A stretch of 64,000 nt of DNA from Allodiplogaster sudhausi (Eukaryota > Nematoda > Chromadorea > Rhabditida > Diplogasteridae). This document shows, piece after piece, positions 28,101-37,703 of this stretch. Within the stretch, counting starts at the first letter, position 1, and every line of letters starts with the position of its first letter. A model generated the notes under the pieces. The model was not told where the DNA came from, did not search any database, and worked only from the letters and a program-made list of their open reading frames with translations. Position numbers and translations under genes: made by a program. The stretch lies in contig CALZFC010000005.1 of NCBI GenBank assembly GCA_945643635.1, positions 5,917,001-5,981,000 of the forward strand, read 5' to 3'.

Positions 28101-29153
28101 CGTGCTGGAAGAACTTCTCGAGTTAGCTTACTTTCAATTCTAACTAGGGTACTATTTCGGTACTCCTACCACAAGGCCACGAAAAAAATTTGTTTATGCT
28201 GAAACTTGCCCCAGGGGGAAATTTGATGCGAAGAAACCGAATGTGAGGTAAATTTTGCACGATTTCGCCGTTTTCGAGGGTTACATCAAATAGGCCCTGT
28301 GGCAAAATTTTTTAAATCTCATGGCCTTGGGGTAGGAATTGCAAAAAAGTACCCTAACCAGTTATACTCGTTAACTTGGCAGAAGAATGGGCGTGTCTTA
28401 TGAATGGAGTATGTTGAGGATTCGTCCGGATGACATGAAAGTGGTGGCTGAGCTGCTCCGCGCATATTCAGTGGTGGACCCTTCCAAGGCAGAGCGACTT
28501 CGAGAGAAGAGCAGACTTGGACAGCAAAAGGGAAGGAAGGAACTCGATGTGGAGCAGCTGGAGGACAGCGACTGCATTCTCTACGGGGACAAATACAAAC
28601 TGAAGAAGGATGCGAAGAGCGGAGAGGCGGAAGATGCAGTGAGTTGGGGAGGGAAGAGAAGGTGGAGATGAGTTGGGGAGGGAAGAGAAGGTGGAGATGA
28701 GTTGAGGAGGGAAGAGAAGGTGGAGATGAGTTGGGGAGGGAAGAGAAGGTGGAGATGAGTTGGGGAGGGAAGAGAAGGTGGAGATGAGTTGGGGAGGGAA
28801 GAGAAGGTGGAGATGTGTGTTTGTTGCAGGAGATCCTGACTGGGAAGATGCGTCGTCGTCCTAGAAAGAGAGTGGTTCTGCCGAAGAACTACGACCCGTC
28901 CGTCCAGCCTGACCCCGAGCGATGGCTGCCAAAGCAGGAGAGGACTGCCTACAAGAAGAGGAACAAGAAAAACAAGGACCGCGACGTGGGAAGGGGCACT
29001 CAGGGGGCGAGCGCCGCCGCTGCTTCCTCTTTCGACTACAACAAACCTGCTGAACAGTCCCCTCGTATGGCCAATCCTGCCGAGGGTCCCCGTCAGCAGA
29101 GACCCGCTGCTCAGGCTAACAAGAACAAGAAGGCCAAGGGTGGCAAGTGGTGA
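25124..29153 (+). CDS. SRP72: Signal recognition particle 72-kDa subunit
   Basis: SRP72 binds SRP RNA together with SRP68 and is part of the particle that docks secretory ribosomes on the ER. The start at 25124 gives MAADTGGSLRQTLCEIAKAE; exon 2 joins in phase to read IKKFPKETYAFKCKLVSLIH. TPR-like helices follow: FEKAYIHYRMSDNSSALAEL, ELKAQLFYRLDRYSEACDLY, AFCLQQLGRQQEAVAVYSRL and VASLLN-type segments, then ELLRAYSVVDPSKAERL. The diagnostic C-terminal RNA-binding block is RKRVVLPKNYDPSVQPDPER-WLPKQER, then GRGTQGASAAAASSFD and a Lys-rich tail (NKNKKAKGGKW) with the stop at 29153. The introns hold two MITEs (25522-25689, 28147-28354) and two minisatellites. Some exon borders in the middle are approximate. 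Confidence 0.92.
25522..25689. mobile_element. 168-bp MULE-type MITE in SRP72 intron
   Basis: The ends are inverted: GGCAGTTTGTAAAGTTCATC at the left, and the exact complement ends at 25689. Each end then carries tandem GTTCATCT 8-mers. A perfect 9-bp direct duplication GTGAAAATA flanks it at 25513-25521 and 25690-25698, the size made by MULE transposases. The ends, 8-mer array and a GGGGCAAGATGAAC segment match the terminal repeats of the 4.9-kb element at 31448-36340, but the outer ten bases differ, so this is a sister subfamily. It has no coding capacity. Confidence 0.9.
26155..26312 (+). repeat. 22-bp minisatellite in SRP72 intron
   Basis: Tandem copies of CTTCTCCCATATACTGATCC-CT, with early copies reading CATGTACT. 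It lies just after the donor of the exon ending FYRLDRYS and reaches almost to the next acceptor. Confidence 0.85.
28147..28354. mobile_element. 208-bp Tc1/mariner-type MITE in SRP72 intron
   Basis: The left end GGGTACTATTTCGGTACTCC and the complement of the right end, GGGTACTTTTTTGCAATTCC, both continue into CTACC(A/C)CAAGGCCA, giving imperfect inverted ends of roughly 45 bases. TA dinucleotides flank both sides (28145-28146, 28355-28356), as expected for a Tc1/mariner-type insertion. It fills most of the intron between the exons ending EELLE and starting RMGVSYEW. No coding capacity; the age looks greater than that of the MULE-type MITE because its ends have diverged. Confidence 0.7.
28639..28815 (+). 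repeat. 29-bp minisatellite starting at an SRP72 splice donor
   Basis: Six tandem copies of a 29-bp unit beginning (G/A)TGAGTTGGGGAGGGAAG. The first copy starts with the functional donor GTGAGT directly after the codons for AEDA; every later copy has ATGAGT, so the donor GT is lost in the duplicates. Confidence 0.88.
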
Positions 29154-29863
29154 ATCATGTCTTTATCTGGTGTCATTTATAGAGCAATGCAGATAACTAT
29201 TCTAATATGTCAGTAACGTGAATGTGTTGTACCTCTTTAGGCATATCTATATTTTTTCTTCGTTACAAAATAATTTGTCTTTTCATTCCTCGTGTACACT
29301 TTCTTTCTTTTTTTGCTGCCGTTCAGCGGCCTGCTGGTAAATGATAACCTCTTTTAGAATCTGTGAACAGAATGTGGTAATGAGAATGTGCCGTGTGGTG
29401 CCAGACACCACCAGAGATCGGAAAAGTTTGGAACATTAGGGCCTATTCTTGGTATGGGAAGGACCGGCGCGATATTTTTACTCAGCCTTAGTGACCTCTG
29501 GACTGAATTTGAAGACTTTTTATTTTTTGTTTCCAGAGGCAGGAGTAACCTCATCATTCATCAAAATAATAGCAAGTTCGAGTCGACCGGGACGAGCTGC
29601 CTTCGCTCTTGAGATCGAAATCAGCCCAAAACACTTCCTCGCGTCCCCCCTCCCCAAAACACTACCACAACAACCAAAGTCGTCTTGCATTATACATCCA
29701 GCAGCAACTCTTTCATTCATGTAAATGTTTTATCTCAAAAATAACAAATGCTTCACGCAAGCGAGACGAGAATATAATTTTAAGGTGTTCGCAACTGTTC
29801 ATTACATCTTGCTAAGATAATTAAATGATACGAGAATATAATGTCAAGATGATGAAAAGGGAC
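29154..29863. other. Convergent 3' spacer, SRP72 / peroxiredoxin
   Basis: About 710 AT-rich bases between facing stop codons. No gene, RNA or repeat recognised. Confidence 0.45.
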
Positions 29864-30583
29864 TCAGCCGGACTTCTCGAAGAAAGCCTTGCTGTTCTTG
29901 GGATCTGGCTTGATGGTGTCCTTGCCAGGAGTCCAGCCAGCCGGGCAAACCTCTCCGTGCTTGTCCACGAACTGGAATGCTTGCACGAGACGGAGAGTCT
30001 CGTCCACCGAGCGACCGACTGGCAGGTCGTTCACAGTGATTTGTCGGAGGATGCCATTCGGGTCGACGATGAAGAGACCGCGGTAGGCAATGCCCTCGTC
30101 CTCCTTCAGCACTCCGTAGTCGCGAGAGATCGAGTGGTTAGTATCAGCCAGAACAGGAATCTGCAGAGCTCTCCTTATTCATCACACCCCCATCAATGCA
30201 CGCTCAACCCTCATTACTCCTCACATCCCGATCTACTCACCTTCATCTCTCCAAGTCCTCCGTGCTTTCGAGGTTGATTGATCCATGCGAGATGCGAGAA
30301 GACGGAATCAGTGCTCGCCGCGAGAATCGCCACGTTGAGCTTCTTGAATTCGTCGACTCGATCGGAGAAAGCGATAATTTCCGTGGGGCAGACGAAGGTA
30401 AAGTCGAGCGGGTAGAAAAAGAGCACGACGTACTTGCCCTGAATATCTCCCCTCATTCCAAGTCTCAGCCACTTCCATCCTTCTCACCTTGAAATCCTTT
30501 AGCGAGACGGTCTTGAACTCGCCGTCGACGACGGCTTGAGCTGAGAAATCCGGAGCGGGCTTCCCGATGAATGCCTTCGACAT
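29864..30583 (-). CDS. PRDX: Typical 2-Cys peroxiredoxin
   Basis: Three exons (30488-30583, 30241-30438, 29864-30160) join in phase to 196 residues, the usual length of Prx1/Prx2-type enzymes, which reduce hydrogen peroxide using thioredoxin. The peroxidatic cysteine lies in [16 protein letters not shown] and the resolving cysteine in [13 protein letters not shown]. The GGLG motif ([12 protein letters not shown]), linked to sensitivity to overoxidation in animal Prxs, is present; the C-terminal YF motif reads FF (KAFFEKSG). There is no signal peptide, so it is probably cytosolic. Both introns are short. Confidence 0.96.
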
Positions 30584-31438
30584 CTAATCACACAATATTA
30601 CGCTATCAGTCATCACGAACGATGGAAGAGGCAGAATGTTGTCCAAGAAGCGGCCACATAAAGGGGGAACAAACTACACCAAGAATACATCAAGGGGAAG
30701 GAACATTCTCGCCCCACACGCAAGATCTTGCCATTTCATCATTTGAGGAGTGATAAGCAAATGAAGCACCCAACGAAGAAAACTCCCAATTTCAGCCCCA
30801 TAATAGCATGACGAGAAAAACTGACATTGCGATACATGGTACTGGGGCTGCAAGCATCTAGCTATCAAACTCAAAAATGCAATGCGAAGACGCGTCCCTA
30901 GCAACCAACCTACATTAATATTTCTTCAACATCTAGCTCACCCCCCGCTCTCTGTTAATTTCCAACGCGCCAGGCAGAACTCAAGAAATTTTTTAGCACA
31001 TATAGAACGAAATAGAATAAACCGAGAGGGGAAAAGTAGAGAGAGCGCGAATATCAATCTGAAAGTCGGCGAAAGTAGATTGTGGGAGGAGCGGTTCCCA
31101 TTTCCTGCTCATTGATTGAACAGAAAAGGATTGCTGCCGCCCAACCCACAAACAAGAAGGCACACTGCAGGGTTTCAAGGACAGCAAGAGATGGGTTGCA
31201 TCAGAAAAGGAGAGAGGAGCGACTGCCTCGCAGAGAACTACATGGTACATTGAATGATCACTCACTCAAGATGCGAGTTCGAGCACTCCTCTCGCGCTCA
31301 CTCCCAGTCAACATTCGCACGGCGGGTAGGCAAGTTCGTTATGGTGTGCGAGTGTATCTATAAATTGGGGTAGTCGACATTTCTGCCGACGTTTATGAAA
31401 TCGCAATTCTGGCGATAACGTACTCGTTTATTGAGACT
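30584..31438. other. Spacer between peroxiredoxin and the MULE
   Basis: About 850 bases holding the peroxiredoxin promoter region. Small frames on both strands have no recognisable character. It ends at the target duplication of the transposon. Confidence 0.45.
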
Positions 31439-31447
31439 TGCGTCACT
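31439..31447. repeat. Target site duplication, left of MULE
   Basis: TGCGTCACT, directly outside the left inverted end; identical to 36341-36349. Confidence 0.92.
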
Positions 31448-31585
31448 GGCAATTAGGAAAGTTCATCTGTTCATCTGTTCATCTCGTTCATCTATAGGAA
31501 AGTTCATCTTCGTAAATTTCACCACGCAACATACTATTGGAAAGTTCATCTTGCCCCTATAGTGCACCCAAACACGCAATTCTTA
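31448..31585 (+). repeat. Left terminal inverted repeat of the MULE
   Basis: 138 bases. After GGCAATTAGGAAA comes a cluster of GTTCATCT 8-mers (three in a row, then CGTTCATCT), then two more AAAGTTCATCT copies further in. The clustered 8-mer is a natural candidate for the transposase-binding site, and the same 8-mer array is kept in the MITE at 25522. Confidence 0.92.
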
Positions 31586-31776
31586 GCACTCAACTATTTC
31601 TGAATTCTAACACCATTTGTACGATGAATGTGGTGCTACGCGTGAACGAACTTTAACCAGCTGTTTATTGCACAGAAGAGAACAACACCGGGACACGTTT
31701 TAATTAACAAATTTGCTTATAGCTTATTAAAGAAAACAAAACAAGTAGGATTCTTCAAGCTCATTAGCGGAGGAGC

Positions 31777-33142
31777 TTAAAGCCCTTCCAGGCCAAAGGA
31801 CAGACGAAGCCACTCGCGATAGAGTGGCGTAAGAGAAGTCTTCAGGAGATCAGACAGCTGGAAGTCGGCCGGAGAGCTGTGAGTGTGCCTTTCCACGACG
31901 CAGGCGAATCGAGCATGCGTCCATCTATTTTTTATTAAGCGTATTATAAAATCAAATTTTGCACATCGTTGGCCTTCATTACCGGTTGCCAGCGCTTCGA
32001 TGCAGTCGACCATCCGGGTGCATATACTCGTATGCTTCAAGGTGAACGACGACCAGATCGAGAGGACTTGAGATTGCAGTCCTCCTCTCCAACTGAGCTG
32101 AACACTCAGCACAATTCTTCACTGCATTGCTCGGCATTTCTAAAGAAGAAGAAAAAGCGGATGGCTGTAGGGAGCTTGCTTTAGTAAAAACAATTCAAAC
32201 CTGATGCGAGAGAGATGATGAGCGGATTGTCATTGTGATGAATAAACATCTTGCCGGTGCGCGATCTTCCGTGCATGAAGTCATGAAGAGCCTTCGCCGA
32301 CGGTAAAAGGATACGATGCAGCCGGATGACCTATGATATACTTGGTATTACATTCCTTTTAATATATGAAATTTTTTAAACCTCTTTGTCTTCATCGGAG
32401 AGTGAGTGCGGCAAAGGTGCGCGTGAGTCAACCGTGTCCGTGACATGGGGCGAGAAGCTGGCTGGAATCTCTCCTTCAGCCAGCAGCGGAGATTGAAAAT
32501 CTAAAGGAACTAGTCAATGGTTTGCACTTTTATGGATAACTGCAAGAATATACTTACTGTTAGAACGGCGCACTGCTCCGGTTGCCACCGCTGTAACCGT
32601 GCGCTTCGTGTTGGAACCAGATCCAGAGCAGCCGCGCCGTCCTTTCGTTCCAGGCTTGGCATAGTCGGAAGTCGTCGCCGTCGCACGGTGATAATCCACT
32701 TCATCAAGGTTCTTAAGATGCTCACATAACGTCTGCCTCAGACTTCCGTCCTCGTCACTTCTGATCAGGACAGCGAACCTGAAAAGATAACGCGTGTCTC
32801 TATTTGAGAAAGAAAAAGAGACTGACATGTGCACGCAAACGCGGGATGCAGTTATGTTGCAGCAAGAATTGCCGTAACACTTGAGCAGGCCATCCGAGAC
32901 AGCAACCATTTGGCTATAAATTAATTATACTAACTGGGTCACACTGCTATTCAATTCTGCTTACGGCTGCGGCCTTTCTTCATTAACAACCAGGTAGTTG
33001 CCAGACTTCATTTGAGAGACTTCCATCTCCTTCGCGGAACTCAGGATCTCCTTGACCTCCTTCTCTGATCTCCCTGGAGTTAAGAGGTAAAGCACCGCCT
33101 CCTGCCCCTGGCTACCTACCCAGAAATGAGGGAGAGGGAAAA

Positions 33143-33193
<51 letters not shown>

Positions 33194-36115
33194 GAGAGGA
33201 GAAGGAGAGAGAGAAGGTTAAGAGAAGAGAGAAAGGTAGAAGAGTAGAGAGATGAGAGCAAAAAGCAAGTAATGAAAGGAAGGAAGTATTTATCCTGTAG
33301 TTAATACAGTCTTAAAACTAACGACAGAACAATATGAGAGGAAGTTCGTCAACATGTGAGGGATGCTTCTTCGATTTCAATCCCATGCCAAAGGGTTTGA
33401 GCAGAGAAGAAAGTTCTTGTGGTCTATCCCGCTGCATAGTTGTGTACTAGAAAGCAAAAATGCTAACTCTCATCTCAAATAACTAAATTATATCCCGAAA
33501 ACCTGAATATGATTCATGAGGTTGCCTTGGGCAAGTCTTTTACTCCCTCCTCCATGAATTGCCGCTCTGAGAAGCTCCACGTGCACTGAATGAAGTTCAC
33601 CAGCACGATTATATGAAGGTGAGTTAAAAACTAACTGTTGGTGTATTCCTTGAGATGCTCGATGAAGATGTGCAGAGGCTGCCGGTCTCCAACCTTTTCC
33701 CGCAACCAGTGATTGTGAGTCTCAGCACTGTTCGTAGTGCAGGGCAAAAGACCCCAGCCAGCCATGATTCTGTTCCGGATTCCAAAGCGGGAGATGAACG
33801 AAGGAAGCTTGCCGTCAATTCTAAATAAAACCTAATTCCATGAACATATTGTTCCTTCAACTAACATAGTTTGGATTTCTTCTGGGAATGATTGCTTGAG
33901 ACGATTCCATTCCGACCGGCAGTGCGATTCGTCTGCGCAGTCCAAAAGTCCCCTCGACTTCACTCTGCTCACCAGCTGCACCGATCCGAATAATAGCTAA
34001 AAGGAAATGTTTAAAGAAGAATATCGATATGAATCACGTCACAAACATCAGCCACGCGACTTCCATGTTCGACATGCAATGTCCTTTTAAGCGCTTCACG
34101 TGCATGCAATTGACATCCAGTGTGTGTGGCCATGCTAGCAACGCTTCCCTAAACTACTTATTTGAAGCGAAAACGAAAGACATATGGAAACAACCTTGAA
34201 AAAGCCTCTAAATGCCAATTCTCCGTCAGTCGTAAGTGATCTCATCCTCCGGTCACCGTAGCCCAGTCGTTCCAAGTGACGTGACAGCACTTCGGCGAAA
34301 CACTAAATCAGTTCTGCTAGCTATAGGGATATAAAGGAGAAAGATGCGTAAACCTGATACTCTTCTGCAGATCGACCAACTGTAATGAGAGTGGCTGCGA
34401 TCTCCATGGAGTACTTGCCGGATCCGCTTCTGAACTTAGCAGCATTCGAGTTTTATTTATTTCGAAAGCGCTAACGTAAAACTCGTATTCGCATAAATGA
34501 GAGGGACGACAAGCGCATTTGTGAAGTTGAAAGTGCTGTCTAGCATGCACATCCCTTTGGCGAACCCACGAGATGGATACCGTGCATCTAATAATAGAAT
34601 TGTAATGTAATTCGAAAAAGAATTGAGTGCATACTTATTGCAGTCTCCATCTCTTGTGATGGGAGCAGAAGTAAGGCTTCATCCTCCTCTCTTGCTCCGA
34701 TTAGCTCAGAAATCGTTGGGAGAGATGCTCCGAAGATCTAGGAAAAGAACATACATATAAGTTAAGATAAGCTCCTGAAATGAAAGCTGACTGATAGTTG
34801 TTCATCGGAAAAGAGGACGTAGATGCTCCTTTCTCCTTTGTGCATGATCTCCTTTACGTAGTCGCCTTCTCTATACATCTTCGTCAGCTGGTCAAAGTCG
34901 ATGGCAGCCTTGCGTCCAATTCGCATTTTCAGTCGATCGGGCACATTCTTCGCAACATCGTTTATCTTTAAAAAAAAAAAGCACCGCGGAGTTGCGTTAC
35001 TGCCTACAAATCGAACCTGCGAAAGAGATAATTGTGGGAATGAAGCAGCAACAGAGAGCGGAGGTCTATACTTCAGCTCTGCGGCGACAGCGTCTTTCTC
35101 ATATACTTTGATCCACTGGAATAAATATATAGGAGAAATCTCTTGCAAACGATACTAGCATACAGGCTTGCACGACGAGACATCAAGTAAATTCCCTTGC
35201 TCTGTGTACACATAAGAGATGATCGCGTAGCCACCGAAGGGAGTTCCCTCTTCGTCTTCCAGAAAATGAATCTGCACTCATAGACCACATTAAAAAGACT
35301 TCATAGATTAAGCTAAATGTACACCTTTTTCTAGAGTGGTGAACGTAACGACCCAATTTATCGTGGACGAATTCCGAGCCAATTTTCGTTGCCGGGAATC
35401 TTTCATACTTCGCACGGGTGGCTGAATAATTAGCAGATACACTTAGCGCCCATTTTACCGGATGGATAAAGTGAGATGAAGACAAACCTCCGTGCTTATT
35501 CCAAGGTCCTGCTGAGTCGTTGGACAATGCGCGAACTGATTTAGAATCGGTAATTTCGACAAGATAATGGTAGGCATTCTTCTCCCCAGAAGGTGGTGGT
35601 AGAGAAGGGGAAGCTTTGTTGATCGAATTCGCATCAACACTACAAACGAATACATTCGAATGACATTTAGTACGATGTAGTAGGATAAAGCTTAATGTTA
35701 ACCCTTTTCCAAGACAACGAAGATACTCATTCCTGTCCAAGTCGTGGCCTCTGTAGCAGATATTTCCTTCAACATCCCTCATCGAAAAAGCATCGGGAAA
35801 CAGCGTGCTGTCTTCTGCACTCGCATTTGTCTTGCGATCAGCCAAAAAAATGCTAAAATAAAATGTTGCCAATATATCTCACGTGGATGTCTATTCTCCT
35901 GACCTGCCATCCATGACGTTTTCATCAGCAGCAAACTCGCCGAGTGGATCATCGCTCCATCTTCCAAACTCTCTGAAGGCACTTATCGTTATGGTAAACA
36001 ATAAATTCTGCCTACAAACTTACCTTTCCACAGCTCGGGAAGGCGTTATGAGTTCATCGAACGTCACCTTTTGTCTTACTGGTGAAGAGAGAAAGAAAAA
36101 ATCGTCTTCTTCCAT
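31777..36115 (-). CDS. MULE transposase with SWIM zinc finger, about 24 exons
   Basis: The start at 36115 gives MEEDDFFFLSSPVRQK. I joined about 24 exons by hand; each donor/acceptor pair kept phase and no stop appeared, giving roughly 990 residues ending WLRLSFGLEGL at 31777. The core reads MCMLDSTFNFTNALVVPLIY (first Asp, about 34540), RRMRSLTTDGELAFRGFF (second Asp, about 34210), LDVNCMHVKRLKR (the C..H signature, about 34100) and TTNSAETHNHWLREKVG (Glu, about 33720). A SWIM-like finger follows in LKCYGNSCCNITASRVCVH (about 32850). A C-terminal part with a further Cys pair (VKNCAECSAQLE) precedes the stop. It should cut and paste the element by acting on the inverted ends. One junction (near 35330) needs a GTACAT donor, so it is the least certain. 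No damage is visible. Confidence 0.88.
33138..33235. repeat. (GA)n tract in a transposase intron
   Basis: Purine repeat on the + strand inside the intron between the exon ending LILFC and the exon starting RSQGQE. It reads CT in the transposase transcript, like the repeats of host introns. Confidence 0.8.
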
Positions 36116-36201
36116 TATTCTGCAAGCAAGCAACAATAATAAACAAACATTAAATGGTTTACTTGAAAAGGTATTTAAATAGGAAGTCAAAAAGAGCCGC
36201 G

Positions 36202-36340
36202 TAAGAATTGCGTGTTTGGGTGCACTATAGGGGGCAAGATGAACTTTCCAATAGTATGTTGCGTGGTGTAATTTGCGAAGATGAACTTTCCTATAGATGA
36301 ACGAGATGAACAGATGAACAGATGAACTTTCCTAATTGCC
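36202..36340 (-). repeat. Right terminal inverted repeat of the MULE
   Basis: 139 bases, the reverse complement of 31448-31585 apart from two substitutions and one extra C in the GCCCCCTATAG stretch. The transposase start codon lies only 87 bases inside it, so promoter and 5' UTR are in or next to this repeat. Confidence 0.92.
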
Positions 36341-36349
36341 TGCGTCACT
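36341..36349. repeat. Target site duplication, right of MULE
   Basis: TGCGTCACT, directly outside the right inverted end; identical to 31439-31447. Confidence 0.92.
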
Positions 36350-37703
36350 TCTTGGGGTGCTTATCAACTTTTGTATTGTTGTTTCAGATTATTCTTGTCA
36401 TCCACTGAAGAATTTTGTGTTTTCAGGTAACGTTTTGGTTCTGCTTTTTGAGGAGCTCTATTGCGAGCAAATTTTATGAAGGAATTTTACGAATATCAGG
36501 TCAGCGAATTAATTTTAATACGAGGGTGAAGCCTATTTTCAGTTATCGAGCGATAGTTTCTGCTCTGAGAGAAGCAGATGCGACGAGATGCGAGGAAGCG
36601 CTTCTTCGCGGCGGCAGAGTCGTCCAAACGTATAGTTTCGTTGAAGCTTTTTGCTTGAATTATATAGCACTTTTTAGTTCTACACATCCTATTCAAATGG
36701 GTTGGCAGCTGTTTCATTTGTTGTAATATCTTTTTACTTTTGTTTTACTTAACATTACCGATTTTGTTGAAAATAGGGCATCGTTGAAAGGAATAACATT
36801 TCTTTATTGCAGCAGTGCTCTCTGGATGACTGGTGTGTGCTCGACTCGTGGCCTGTCCCCGCGAAGGGGCTTCTTCCCCCTTGTTCCCCCCCCCCTTTAT
36901 ATTTGGTTAAAATATAAATGTGTTTGTGTTTGCTGTGTCAAACTTTTGGAGGGAGTTTAAATCACTTCGATCGATGCATTGGGAGGCGGGCTCGGCAGAG
37001 CTGTATGCTGTGCCTTGCCGCGACGCATGAAACGGGCGCAACGCGGAAAAATACGGTATTCGCTGTGTCAAATTTCCGAAATTTTTTAAGGGCGGGTACC
37101 CTCCGTGCATTCGTGCAGTATTTGGGAAATCACTCTGCGTAAATTGCTAAAATACGGTCTACTGCTTTGCCGACGCAATGAGGAACATCTCCACCAAAAG
37201 TTTCGCTGAAGCTTCAGCTTAAAACTTGAATATTTTTTCATCTTACAATTTAGTTTTATTGTGCATTTCAGCTGGTTCAAAATGTTTGTATGAATGTCCG
37301 CCCCTGCACAGAACCAAGATCAATCACCCCTTGCAATGATGCCAACGACAGTGTTGTGTGAAATGTCCACTCACTAGTTCATTTAGAAAAAGGCAACAAG
37401 CCATGCAATGAGGCCAACACTTTAAGATACAAATGTTTACTGTTAACGAATAAAGCATACCGGCATTAGAGCATTTACAGCTATGGAACATATTCTAATC
37501 TCCAAAGATGAAAGTGAAAGGGGTGCAATTCCTTCACTAACATTAGTTCGAAGCATCGCAATCCTGGAGAGAAAGGCCCGTATCCATAACAAATATTTGC
37601 ACCGATAATAAAAGCTTTCCTAACCCAGAACGCGGAACAAACGAAGAAATGGTAAAGTGATGACTGTAAGAGAGGAATGATCAGAGGTCCAGAATGAGCC
37701 TGC
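36350..37703. other. Spacer between MULE and ALG2 3' end
   Basis: About 1.35 kb, AT-rich with a C-run near 36885. A 100-codon open frame at 36415-36726 (+) has no start context or known motif. Short phrases such as AATACGGT and GCTGTGTCAAA recur at 36935-37160, suggesting old repeat debris. No gene is supported. Confidence 0.4.

Larger units (their letters stand above)
31448..36340 (-). mobile_element. Complete autonomous MULE-like DNA transposon (4,893 bp)
   Basis: The element is bounded by near-identical inverted ends (31448-31585 and 36202-36340; two mismatches and one indel as read by eye) starting GGCAATTAGGAAAGTTCATC. A perfect 9-bp duplication TGCGTCACT flanks it (31439-31447, 36341-36349). 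The single internal gene on the minus strand encodes a transposase with the MULE-type catalytic layout. Duplication length, long ends and protein all agree with the Mutator superfamily. The intact gene and matching ends point to a recent insertion between the peroxiredoxin and ALG2 genes. Confidence 0.93.

Noticed and set aside
36415..36726. 100-codon frame right of the MULE
   Set aside because: No recognisable motif, AT-rich context, and no neighbouring exon with matching phase.
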